Assembly (NCBI RefSeq): GCF_001050015.1
Contig: NZ_CVTB01000301.1
Coordinates: 1 to 20,146 of the forward strand
Direction of reading: 5' to 3'
Source: Mycolicibacterium malmesburyense
GTDB lineage: Bacteria; Actinomycetota; Actinomycetes; Mycobacteriales; Mycobacteriaceae
Length of the DNA: 20,146 bases
Below the pieces are notes generated by a model. The model worked only from the letters and a program-made list of their open reading frames with translations. It was not told the origin of the DNA and did not search any database. Below, one piece after another: positions 1 through 7,620 of this stretch (the stretch's first letter is position 1; the number at the start of each line of letters is the position of its first letter). The position numbers and the translations under genes were made by a program.

Positions 1-490
1 TGTCGTTGCCCGCCTCGATCAGCTTGGGTCGACCGGTGCTGCCGCCCGACGCCATCGCCTTGAACACCGGCGACACCTTTTCCGGTAGCGGGCCGTCCGA
101 CAGGCACGACCCGGGTGCGAAACCCGCTGGAACACTGCGGATTCGGCCGGTCGGATCCTCGCGACCGACAACCAACGCGCGCGGCCGCAGCTCGAGCAGC
201 GCGGCCAGTTCGGCGTCGGGAAGTCGCGGAGGCAGCGGCTGCGGGATCGCGCCCAGCTTCCAGATCGCCAGCACCGCCTGCACCCACTCGATGGAGTTCG
301 GCAAGACCACCGAGACGTAATCACCCTCGCGCACACCGAGTTCGGCGTAGGCGCGGGCCAGCCGGTTGGTCGAGACGTCCAGTTCTCGTCGGGTGAGGGT
401 GACGGCCTCACAGGTGACCGCGGGCGCGTCCGGTTCCGCGGCGGCCAGACGCGACACCTGGGTGCTGATCGGCGGCGTCGGTTCAGTCAT
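1..490 (-). CDS. FadD-type acyl-CoA synthetase, N-terminal 163 residues (cut by window edge)
   Basis: This is the N-terminal part of an AMP-forming acyl-CoA synthetase, which activates a carboxylic acid as acyl-AMP and then transfers it to CoA. The frame starts at ATG 490-488 (MTEPTPPIST) and stays open to base 1. A family-typical stretch (VLPNSIEWV...AIWKLGAIP, about residues 63-83) is followed by the ATP-binding P-loop SGGSTGRPKL at residues 148-157. The wording resembles the bile-acid/steroid CoA-ligase branch of FadD proteins, but the acyl-binding half is missing, so the substrate cannot be assigned. The start lies 1 nt after the TGA of the upstream lactonase gene (TGA 494-492), so the two are very probably cotranscribed and translationally coupled. 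Confidence 0.88.
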   Translation of the reverse strand, partial: MTEPTPPISTQVSRLAAAEPDAPAVTCEAVTLTRRELDVSTNRLARAYAELGVREGDYVSVVLPNSIEWVQAVLAIWKLGAIPQPLPPRLPDAELAALLELRPRALVVGREDPTGRIRSVPAGFAPGSCLSDGPLPEKVSPVFKAMASGGSTGRPKLIEAGND

Positions 491-491
491 G

Positions 492-1463
492 TCAGTAACC
501 GCCCTGCGTCTCGAAGATCCGGCGCGGATTGTCGACGAGCATCGTCGTGAGCTGTTCGTCGGTGACGCCGCGCTTCTCGAGCGCGGGGATCACGTCGTTG
601 TGGATGTGCAGATAGTGCCAGTTGGGCATGGTCTGGGGGATCATCCCCTCGGGCAGCCAGTCGATGAAGCACGACGCGTCGTGCGACAGCACCATCTTGT
701 CGGCGTGCCCGCGCTCGCACATCCGCGCGACGGTGTCCACCCGCTCCTCGAAGCCGAGGAACACATCGACGCCGAATCGATCCATCCCGATGTAGGAGCC
801 GGCGTCGATGAGCTGCTCGAGGTAGTCGATGTCGGTGCTGTCACCGGAATGCCCGATGACGACGCGCGAGAGATCCACACCCTCCTCGCGGAAAACACGC
901 TGCTGGTCCAGGCCGCGCTTGGTCGCGGCGTGGGTGTGCGTCGAGATCGGGACGCCGGTCTCCCGGTGCGCTTGCGCCACCGCCCGCAGCACCCGCTCGA
1001 CGCCCGGGGTGAGTCCGGGTTCGTCGGTCGCGCACTTGAGGATCGCCGCCTTGACGCTGGTGTCCGCGATCCCGGTGGTGATGTCGCGGACGAACATGTC
1101 GACCATCGGCTCGCCGAGCGGCGTATCCGGCCCGCTGAAGTGGAAGAACATCGGTACGTCGTTGTAGGTGTAGACGCCGGTCGCGACGATGATGTTGATG
1201 TCGGTTTGCGCGGCGATGCGTTCGATGCGCGGAGTGTAGCGCCCCATCCCGATGACGGTGAGGTCGACGATGCTGTCGACGCCGCGCGACTTCAGTTCGT
1301 TGAGGCGGACGATCGCGTCGGCCTCGCGTTGCGCCTCGTCGCCCCACACCTCGGGGTAGTTGGTGGTGATGTCGACGGACTGGATGAAAACGTGTTCGTG
1401 CATGAGCGTGACGCCAAGATCTGCACTGTCGATCGGGCCGCGGGCGGTGTTCAATTCCGGCAC
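492..1463 (-). CDS. php: Phosphotriesterase-like lactonase (PLL/PHP family)
   Basis: A 323-residue amidohydrolase of the phosphotriesterase-like lactonase family. Members hydrolyse acyl lactones, with side activity on organophosphates; M. tuberculosis Rv0230c (326 aa) is the closest match I recall. All metal ligands are visible: H22 and H24 (MHEHVF), the carboxylated lysine K143 (ILKCATDEPG), H176 (STHTHA), H205 (VIGHSGDS) and D262 (SHDAS). The frame is open further upstream, but GTG at 1463-1461 gives the family N-terminus (V/M)PELNTARGPI. This GTG follows a TAGCAT -10-like hexamer by 7 nt, suggesting a leaderless mRNA. The gene is first in a two-gene unit with fadD and divergent from the MFS gene. 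Family is very sure; the natural substrate is not known. Confidence 0.93.
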   Translation of the reverse strand: MPELNTARGPIDSADLGVTLMHEHVFIQSVDITTNYPEVWGDEAQREADAIVRLNELKSRGVDSIVDLTVIGMGRYTPRIERIAAQTDINIIVATGVYTYNDVPMFFHFSGPDTPLGEPMVDMFVRDITTGIADTSVKAAILKCATDEPGLTPGVERVLRAVAQAHRETGVPISTHTHAATKRGLDQQRVFREEGVDLSRVVIGHSGDSTDIDYLEQLIDAGSYIGMDRFGVDVFLGFEERVDTVARMCERGHADKMVLSHDASCFIDWLPEGMIPQTMPNWHYLHIHNDVIPALEKRGVTDEQLTTMLVDNPRRIFETQGGY

Positions 1464-1470
1464 GCGGCCG

Positions 1471-1476
1471 ATGCTA
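1471..1476 (-). promoter_or_regulatory. -10 element of php, leaderless arrangement
   Basis: On the minus strand TAGCAT (TANNNT) is followed by 7 nt and then the GTG start codon at 1463. No purine-rich ribosome-binding site precedes that GTG. This is the spacing expected when transcription begins at the start codon. No convincing -35 is seen. Confidence 0.45.
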
Positions 1477-1487
1477 CGAGATAGCGG

Positions 1488-1499
1488 CCGATCAATCGG
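1488..1499. promoter_or_regulatory. 12-bp palindrome in the php/MFS divergent promoter
   Basis: CCGAT-CA-ATCGG has perfect 5-bp arms. It lies in the 74-bp region between the divergent php and MFS genes, about where the php -35 would be. It could be an operator for a local regulator. A 12-bp palindrome can arise by chance in GC-rich DNA. Confidence 0.3.
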
Positions 1500-1537
1500 G
1501 TACTTGAAGCCTGTTCCATAGCGAAAGGTCAGAACGC

Positions 1538-3088
1538 ATGGCGGCTTCGTCCAGCGTCCGCACCGCGCCGTCGGCGTGGGCACCGCTGTCCTCGCCGATC
1601 TACCGGGCGCTGTGGATCGCACAGCTGGTGTCGAACCTCGGCACCTGGATGCAGACGGTCGGCGCGCAGTGGATGCTCGTCGGCGATCCCAACGCCGCGG
1701 TCCTGGTGCCCCTGGTGCAGACCGCGACGACGCTGCCGGTGATGCTGTTGGCGCTGCCCTCCGGTGTGGTGGCCGATCTGACCGACCGACGACGGCTGTT
1801 GATCGCCACGCAGGCGGCGATGGCCGCCGGAGTCTCGATCCTGGCGATCCTGACCGGTGTCGGGCTGACCACGCCGACGGTACTGCTGATCCTGTTGTTC
1901 CTGATCGGCTGCGGCCAGGCGCTGACCGCCCCGGCGTGGCAGGCCATCCAGCCCGAACTCGTTCCCCGCGAACAGATTCCCGCCGCGGCGGCGCTGACCA
2001 GCCTGGCCATGAACAGCGCCAGGGCGATCGGGCCCGCCATCGCCGGCGCGCTGGTGTCGCTGTCGGGACCCACGATGGTGTTCGCGCTCAACGCGCTGTC
2101 GTTCATCGGCATCGTGGTCGTGCTCTTCTCATGGCGCAGACCGACCGAGGAGCGGTTGCTGCCGACCGAGCGGCCGTTGTCGGCGTTGAGCGCGGGCGGC
2201 CGCTACATCCGCAGTTCGCCGGTGGTGCGGCGCATCCTGCTGCGGGCGCTGCTGTTCATCGCGCCGGGCAGCGCACTGTGGGGGCTGCTGGCGGTCATCG
2301 CCGACCGGCAGCTGCATCTGTCGTCGGCGGGCTACGGCGTACTGCTCGGTGCTCTGGGGGTCGGGGCGGTGTGCGGCGCGACGGTGCTGTCCCGGCTGCA
2401 GGTCCGGTTCGGACGCAACGCGTTGCTGACCGTCGGCGCGATCGGGTTCGCGCTCGCCACAGCGGTCCTGGCGCTCGTCCCCATGCTGCCGGTGGTGATC
2501 GCCGCGATGGTCGTCGGCGGGCTGTCGTGGTTGCTCACCCTGTCGACGCTGAATGCGTCGATGCAGCTGAGCCTTCCGGCCTGGGTGCGGGCGCGCGGCC
2601 TGTCGGTCTATCAACTGGTGTTCATGGGCGGGCAGGCCATCGGCTCACTGGTGTGGGGTCTGGTGGCCGGCGCCACCGACAGCGTGACGGCGCTGCTGAT
2701 CGCGGCCGGACTGCTCGCCGCATGCGCGGTCTCGCTGCTGTGGTGGCCCCTGCATCCGGGCACCGGCAACCTCGACGTCGAGCCGTCGGGGCACTGGCCG
2801 GAGCCGGCGCTGGTGTTCGAACCCGCCCCGCCCGACGGACCGGTCGTGGTGCTCAAGACGTATCGGGTCGCCTCGGAGAACGAGGCCGCGTTCATCGCGG
2901 CGATGGACCGGGTGCGGCGTTCGCGCCAGCGCACGGGGGCCGTGCAGTGGCGGTTGTTCCGCAGCGGCGAATTCTCCAACACGTTTGTCGAGGCGTTCGT
3001 CGTGCGGTCGTGGTACGAGCATCTGCACCAGCACGTCATCCGGCAGACGAATCAGGACCTGATCGCCGAGCAGGAGGTCGACAAGTAA
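1538..3088 (+). CDS. MFS_3-family exporter with C-terminal ABM-like domain (possible early stop)
   Basis: A 516-residue major facilitator transporter of the MFS_3/EntS-like type, an integral inner-membrane exporter. The N-terminal 400 or so residues contain about 12 hydrophobic segments and the loop 2-3 motif PSGVVADLTDRRRLL at residues 74-88. From about residue 433 (VVVLKTYRV...AFIAAMDRVRRSRQRTGA...WRLFRS) a soluble domain typical of this family follows. ATG 1538 is preceded by GAAAGG. The frame ends at TAA 3086-3088, but the same frame continues VIGEPKLEHLIAVS to TGA 3131-3133, resembling the usual family ending in VRHLIA. The TAA may therefore be a recent nonsense change or an error that removes 15 residues. 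The gene converges with aftD. Substrate unknown. Confidence 0.9.
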   Translation: MAASSSVRTAPSAWAPLSSPIYRALWIAQLVSNLGTWMQTVGAQWMLVGDPNAAVLVPLVQTATTLPVMLLALPSGVVADLTDRRRLLIATQAAMAAGVSILAILTGVGLTTPTVLLILLFLIGCGQALTAPAWQAIQPELVPREQIPAAAALTSLAMNSARAIGPAIAGALVSLSGPTMVFALNALSFIGIVVVLFSWRRPTEERLLPTERPLSALSAGGRYIRSSPVVRRILLRALLFIAPGSALWGLLAVIADRQLHLSSAGYGVLLGALGVGAVCGATVLSRLQVRFGRNALLTVGAIGFALATAVLALVPMLPVVIAAMVVGGLSWLLTLSTLNASMQLSLPAWVRARGLSVYQLVFMGGQAIGSLVWGLVAGATDSVTALLIAAGLLAACAVSLLWWPLHPGTGNLDVEPSGHWPEPALVFEPAPPDGPVVVLKTYRVASENEAAFIAAMDRVRRSRQRTGAVQWRLFRSGEFSNTFVEAFVVRSWYEHLHQHVIRQTNQDLIAEQEVDK

Positions 3089-3125
3089 GTCATCGGCGAA
3101 CCCAAGCTCGAACACCTGATCGCGG

Positions 3126-6100
3126 TCAGCTGAGCCGTTTGTCGTCCCGTATCGGCACGGTCGACGCCGCGACGGCCGCCACCGAGACCAATGCCAGCAG
3201 CTGTACACCCCAGGAATGGCCGACGTAACCGTCGACCGACCGCCACGGGTTCTGGCTCAGCACCGCGCCGGCGAGTATCAAGCCGCTAGCGGCTGCACCG
3301 ACCGTGATTGCCTCACAGAGCTTTCCGCGGTGGCACAGGAGACGGCGGATCCCCAACGCGACACCGACGGCGACGACACCCGTGACTCCCGAGATCGCGG
3401 CGCCGGCGAGCAATGCCGCGGCGCCCACAGCGAGGGGGTGCGGCCGCCACACCGGGACCGGATCCTCGTGGGGCGGCCGCCTGCGCGTCGGCAGGAGGGC
3501 CAACAGCGCGAGCACCGGTAGCAGCGCCAGCCCACCGATCAGGCCGGCGCGGTAGGGCCCGTTGGCCGGGAAGCTCAGCGTGACAGAGCCTTCCGTGCCC
3601 GGCGGCAGCACCCACCCCTGCTGCCAGCCGTTCACCGTGATCGGCCTCAGCTGTGTACCGCCGCTGTCACGGGCCACCCACCCGGGGTTGATGCTCTCGG
3701 GGACGACGAGCACCCGCGACGCCGATGACGGCGCGACGGTCACCTCGCGGCGGTCGGGTGCCCAGTGCCCGGTCTCCGCGGGAGTCGTTGGAGCTGAGCC
3801 TATTTCGTCGGCCCTCGGCCCGGCGAGCTGAGTGCCGTCGACGATGAACGCGTCGCCGGGGCTGATGACCAGCTCCTGCTGGCCCGCGGGTAGCTCGATC
3901 GGTTCGGTGCGGCACGGATGCGCGGCGACGGGCTCACCGTCGAGCAGGGCGCCGACGGTCGTGGTGAGTGAGGTCTGCACGAATTCGCCGGCGACACCGA
4001 TGACCGGGCCCTCGCCGCAGGGCATTTCGATCGCGCGATTGCGATTGGCCGTGGCGTCGGCGGCGGCGATCGGGTTGCCGCGCGTGTCGAGCGCGGTCAC
4101 CTCCGCGAGGCCGGGCGGCTTGAGTTGGTCGAAGCCGAGCGCCGTGCGGTCGATGACATCGTCCCAGTCGAGGATGGAGATGGTGACGGTGTCGGTGACC
4201 CGCGGCTTGAGGTCCAGGGTCTGCGCGCCCGCATCGCCGGCCACCGGGCGGATCTGCGGGCCGTCGCCGAGATCGACGGCCACCAGCGTCGGATGTGCCG
4301 GCAGCTCCGAGGAACTCGGCGCCACCTGCAGCGCGGCCACCTCGGTGCGCCGGGGCAGTTTGAGCGTCAGCGTGGGCGGTGTTCCCTGCTGGACGACGCG
4401 CTGGGGGGCGGTCCATGCGGTGCCGGGGTCGCCGTCGGCCGCGGCGTAGGCCGAGCCGAGCACGTCGATCGGATCGGCGTCGCCCAATGCGCGTGTGGCA
4501 CCCGGCGCGCTGATGAGATCGGCCAAGTTGGGTCCCTGGCGGGCGCGCACCCACACCGTCGGCGTCACCGCGATCGGCGTCGGCACGGTCAGCGTTCGAC
4601 TCAGGTTCACCGGCTCCTCGGCCGACAGCGCCATCAACGCGGCACACCGGTAGCCGGTCTGACTCTTCGCGCAGCCCGACCGTCCCAGCAATTCCGATCC
4701 CAGATCCCATTGCGCCACGGTCGAATCCGGCGGCGGTCCGGGTACCGCGACGGTATGGCGCAGGTTGACGGGGTGGGCGAATCCGTTCGCGTCGTATTGC
4801 GTGACCGCGAGGTCCGTGATCCCGAATTGCACGCCGGGTGAACCGTCGTCGGTGGCCACCGCGGTGATCCGCACCCACGGCGACTCTCCGTAGGGTAGGG
4901 CGGCGGTGAGCGGCTTTCCCGCCTCGTCGAACCGCAGGGTGCTGGTGCCGTTCACCGTCGAGATCTCCATGCGGCGGATCTGTGCGCCGACCGCGGTGGC
5001 GCTGGGCGTGACCGTGATCGTCGCGTTGGTGACGGGGTGATCGAAGTCCACCTGCATCCACTGGCCGATCGCCGACTGCAGCGAGTTCGACACCCAGCTC
5101 GTCGAGGGGTCGGCGTCGACCGCTGCGGCCGGGCCGGCCGCGGGAGCGACGTTGGGCAACGCGGTGGAGTCGGCCGCCGAACTCGACACCGAAACCCGGC
5201 CGCCGTTCCACTGCCCGTACACGACGTCGGTGCCGGGAGACGGGTAGTCGATGACGCGGTTGTGGGTGTTCCGCGGGTCGTCGGGCGTGCGGATCGCCGA
5301 CGAGTGGTCGTCGACGCGGCCGTAGTCGGTCTCCCGCGCGAGCGGGGTGTCGGTGACGGTGACGAGGGGGGCGGGGACACCCGCGCGTTCGGCGTCGGCG
5401 GTCAGCAGCATGGGGCCCAGCGGGGGGCGGTCCTGCAGTCGGCGGCGCTCGTCGAGCCGCAGCAGCGCCTCGGGTGCGCCGTCCACCCGCGCCATGCGGT
5501 CGGTGTCGACGAGGTAAGGGGTGACGGGGGTTTCGGCGTGCACGCGGTAGATCTCGACGGCGGGGTAGCGCGGTCGCAGGCCGCTGTCGGAGACGAAGCC
5601 GGCCAGCGTGCCCGCGCCGACCGAATCGCCGAACTCGGCGACCTTCTCCAGCCCCGGAGAACCGTCGACGGCCCGGTGCACCAGCAGCGGACGCGCCGAC
5701 CGGGACGACTCCGGGTCCAGGTCGTTGCGCACCACGACATATGAAATGCCCTGGCGGGCAAGGGTTTCCGCGAGGCCTGCCGACGGTCGGCCCGCGGCGA
5801 GCAGCCTCTGCACCGAGTCCAGTGCACGGATGGTCTGCGGCGGGGTCAGCGGAATCGAGTCGCGCACACCCCAGGCGCTCTCGCCGAGCACCTGCAGCGG
5901 TTCGTCGTGGCTGTTGCCCCACACCTGGGTGGCGAATGGCGCGCCCGGCGCGACGAGGACACGGCCGCCGTCGTTGTGTTCGTCGAGCCAGTCGGCGGTG
6001 TCGTGCCAGTGCTGCGGGATCGCATCGAAAGCGCCTGGGGGAGTGAGCCGTCCGGTCCACGCCAACGAGGTGCCTGCGGCCAGCGCGACGAGCACCACGA

Positions 6101-7295
6101 TGCCCACCGCGACCCGCTTGTCCCGCTCGGGGTGTGCCAGCGCGGCCGTCCACTCCGCGCGCGGCGCACTGCCCGGCAGCGGGATGCGGCCGAGCAGATG
6201 CGCCAGCCCCAACGCCAGCGGCAGGCGCAGCAGCGGTTCGAGCTTGTGCAGGTTGCGCAGCGGCGTCCCGGACGCGTCGAGGAACGCCTGGACCTGTTGC
6301 GCGACGGGCGAACCCAGGCCACCGGAGTAGCCGAGCGCCAGCAGCGTGATCCCGATCAGCAGGATGGTGATGAGCCGACCGCGGGCGGGCATCGTCTTCA
6401 GCGCGAGCCCCGCCAGGCCCGCGGCGGCGACCAGGGCGGTGGCCAGCACGGCGACCGAACCGGTCACCAGCGACGCGCCGGCCGTGGCATTGGGCGCCAC
6501 GAACGGCGTCCAGGCGTCGGTGCCGCGCAGCATCTCGGTCAGCGACATCCACCGCGTGGTCACGCCCGAGGATTCGATGAAGTCGAGGAACGGCGGGCTG
6601 ATCCGGCCCAGCATCACCAACGCGACCGTCCACCACAGCACGGCCAGCGCGATGCCGAGAGCCCACCACCCGGCGAATCGCCACCACAGCTTGGTGGGAC
6701 GGTGACACGCCAACCAGATGACCGCGCACAGACAGCCGGTGATCGTGGCCACCGCGTTGACCGCCCCCATCAAGGCGATCGCCACGGCCGAGCGCATCGC
6801 CAGCAGCCGCACCCGCGGATCGCCCTGCATGACCAGGATGACGGGCAGCAACACCCACGGCGCCAGCATCATCGGCAGCGTTTCCGAGGAGATCGCACCG
6901 AGGGTGGTCAGCACGCGCGGGGACAGCGCGTAGGCGACGGCGGCGATGACCCGCGACGTTGGGCTGCCGATGCCGCGTCCGTTGTTGAGCGCCTCGGCGA
7001 CCCGGATCACGCCCCAGAACCCGACCACCAGCAGCAGGGCCCACCACAGCCGCTGGGTGATCCAGCCGGGCAGCCCGACCGTGTCACCGAGCAGGAAGAA
7101 GGTGCCGTGCGGGAACAGGTACCCGTAGGCCTGGTTCTGGGCCTGGCCGAACGGCAGCTCGCTGTTCCAGAGGTTGAACGCGCGCGCGAGGAACCGCAGC
7201 GGGTTGGCGGTCAGGTCGAGCTTGGTGTCGGGTGAGATCTGTCCGGGTGACTGGGCGAACGTCAGGACGAGCGCCGCCGCAGCGGCCACCCACAA
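3126..7295 (-). CDS. aftD: Arabinofuranosyltransferase AftD
   Basis: A GT-C fold membrane glycosyltransferase (about 1389 aa; M. tuberculosis AftD is about 1400) that adds arabinofuranose from decaprenyl-phosphoryl-arabinose to arabinogalactan and lipoarabinomannan on the outer face of the membrane. The family DTKLD motif with the putative catalytic Asp is at residues 23-27. Residues 1-415 hold most of the membrane helices. Carbohydrate-binding, discoidin-like modules follow at about 700-840 (TSWVSNSLQSAIGQWMQVDF) and 945-1045 (GDPGTAWTAPQ), then a beta-rich region and C-terminal helices at 1251-1380. The start is uncertain. TTG 7295 is used; GTG 7289 is possible. The frame continues upstream (APLSRRW) without ATG or GTG, and no ribosome-binding site is evident. 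It lies 43 nt behind the Rv0236A-like gene and is probably cotranscribed with it. Confidence 0.93.
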   Translation of the reverse strand: MWVAAAAALVLTFAQSPGQISPDTKLDLTANPLRFLARAFNLWNSELPFGQAQNQAYGYLFPHGTFFLLGDTVGLPGWITQRLWWALLLVVGFWGVIRVAEALNNGRGIGSPTSRVIAAVAYALSPRVLTTLGAISSETLPMMLAPWVLLPVILVMQGDPRVRLLAMRSAVAIALMGAVNAVATITGCLCAVIWLACHRPTKLWWRFAGWWALGIALAVLWWTVALVMLGRISPPFLDFIESSGVTTRWMSLTEMLRGTDAWTPFVAPNATAGASLVTGSVAVLATALVAAAGLAGLALKTMPARGRLITILLIGITLLALGYSGGLGSPVAQQVQAFLDASGTPLRNLHKLEPLLRLPLALGLAHLLGRIPLPGSAPRAEWTAALAHPERDKRVAVGIVVLVALAAGTSLAWTGRLTPPGAFDAIPQHWHDTADWLDEHNDGGRVLVAPGAPFATQVWGNSHDEPLQVLGESAWGVRDSIPLTPPQTIRALDSVQRLLAAGRPSAGLAETLARQGISYVVVRNDLDPESSRSARPLLVHRAVDGSPGLEKVAEFGDSVGAGTLAGFVSDSGLRPRYPAVEIYRVHAETPVTPYLVDTDRMARVDGAPEALLRLDERRRLQDRPPLGPMLLTADAERAGVPAPLVTVTDTPLARETDYGRVDDHSSAIRTPDDPRNTHNRVIDYPSPGTDVVYGQWNGGRVSVSSSAADSTALPNVAPAAGPAAAVDADPSTSWVSNSLQSAIGQWMQVDFDHPVTNATITVTPSATAVGAQIRRMEISTVNGTSTLRFDEAGKPLTAALPYGESPWVRITAVATDDGSPGVQFGITDLAVTQYDANGFAHPVNLRHTVAVPGPPPDSTVAQWDLGSELLGRSGCAKSQTGYRCAALMALSAEEPVNLSRTLTVPTPIAVTPTVWVRARQGPNLADLISAPGATRALGDADPIDVLGSAYAAADGDPGTAWTAPQRVVQQGTPPTLTLKLPRRTEVAALQVAPSSSELPAHPTLVAVDLGDGPQIRPVAGDAGAQTLDLKPRVTDTVTISILDWDDVIDRTALGFDQLKPPGLAEVTALDTRGNPIAAADATANRNRAIEMPCGEGPVIGVAGEFVQTSLTTTVGALLDGEPVAAHPCRTEPIELPAGQQELVISPGDAFIVDGTQLAGPRADEIGSAPTTPAETGHWAPDRREVTVAPSSASRVLVVPESINPGWVARDSGGTQLRPITVNGWQQGWVLPPGTEGSVTLSFPANGPYRAGLIGGLALLPVLALLALLPTRRRPPHEDPVPVWRPHPLAVGAAALLAGAAISGVTGVVAVGVALGIRRLLCHRGKLCEAITVGAAASGLILAGAVLSQNPWRSVDGYVGHSWGVQLLALVSVAAVAASTVPIRDDKRLS

Positions 7296-7338
7296 CCAGC
7301 GCCGGGAGAGCGGGGCCGTCGTGGCGACGACCCGGGAA

Positions 7339-7512
7339 TCAGCTGCGGTCGCCGTACTCGACCCTGTTGAGCACCGAGGACGCCGGATCGCCCGCTTGCA
7401 GAGGAGGCTTGTTGTCCTGCTGCACCATCAGCGTCACACCGAACACGGCTGCCGCGCCCAGCAGCAGGCCGACCACAATGCTGGCGGCGGCGGGCACGAG
7501 GAACCGATCCAT
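7339..7512 (-). CDS. Rv0236A-type small membrane or secreted protein
   Basis: A 57-residue protein starting MDRFLVPAAASIVVGLLLG and ending LNRVEYGDRS. One hydrophobic segment (about residues 5-30) is followed by a polar tail with QQDNKPPL and SSVLNRVEYG, matching what I recall of M. tuberculosis Rv0236A, which also sits directly upstream of aftD. It is too short for most gene finders. The hydrophobic segment may be a signal anchor or an uncleaved signal peptide. ATG 7512 is 6 nt after TACTTT, which suggests a leaderless transcript. The TGA at 7341-7339 is 43 nt before the aftD TTG, so the two probably form an operon. Function unknown; a partner role with AftD is only inferred from linkage. 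Confidence 0.85.
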   Translation of the reverse strand: MDRFLVPAAASIVVGLLLGAAAVFGVTLMVQQDNKPPLQAGDPASSVLNRVEYGDRS

Positions 7513-7518
7513 GCGGCA

Positions 7519-7524
7519 AAAGTA
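7519..7524 (-). promoter_or_regulatory. -10 element of the Rv0236A-like/aftD unit, leaderless arrangement
   Basis: TACTTT on the minus strand is followed by 6 nt and then ATG 7512, which places the expected transcription start on the start codon. No ribosome-binding site precedes the ATG. No clear -35 is seen. Confidence 0.45.
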
Positions 7525-7620
7525 GCATGCGGCCCATGTCCGCAGCGCAAAGCATGTTCTCGCGGTACACGCCGACCACGAGATAGAACTGAGCCACCGC
7601 AGCCGTTAGTGTCGGGGCCC

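Noticed and set aside
366..1484. 372-codon plus-strand frame antisense to php and fadD
   Set aside because: The minus strand encodes php with all metal ligands; the plus product is an acidic/Val-rich antisense shadow.
1576..3228. 550-codon plus-strand frame overlapping the MFS gene
   Set aside because: Shifted-frame shadow of the transporter with low-complexity Arg/Gly composition.
3934..7047. 1037-codon open frame on the minus strand inside aftD
   Set aside because: Out-of-frame shadow of aftD, extremely Arg/Gly/Ala-rich, no recognisable domain.
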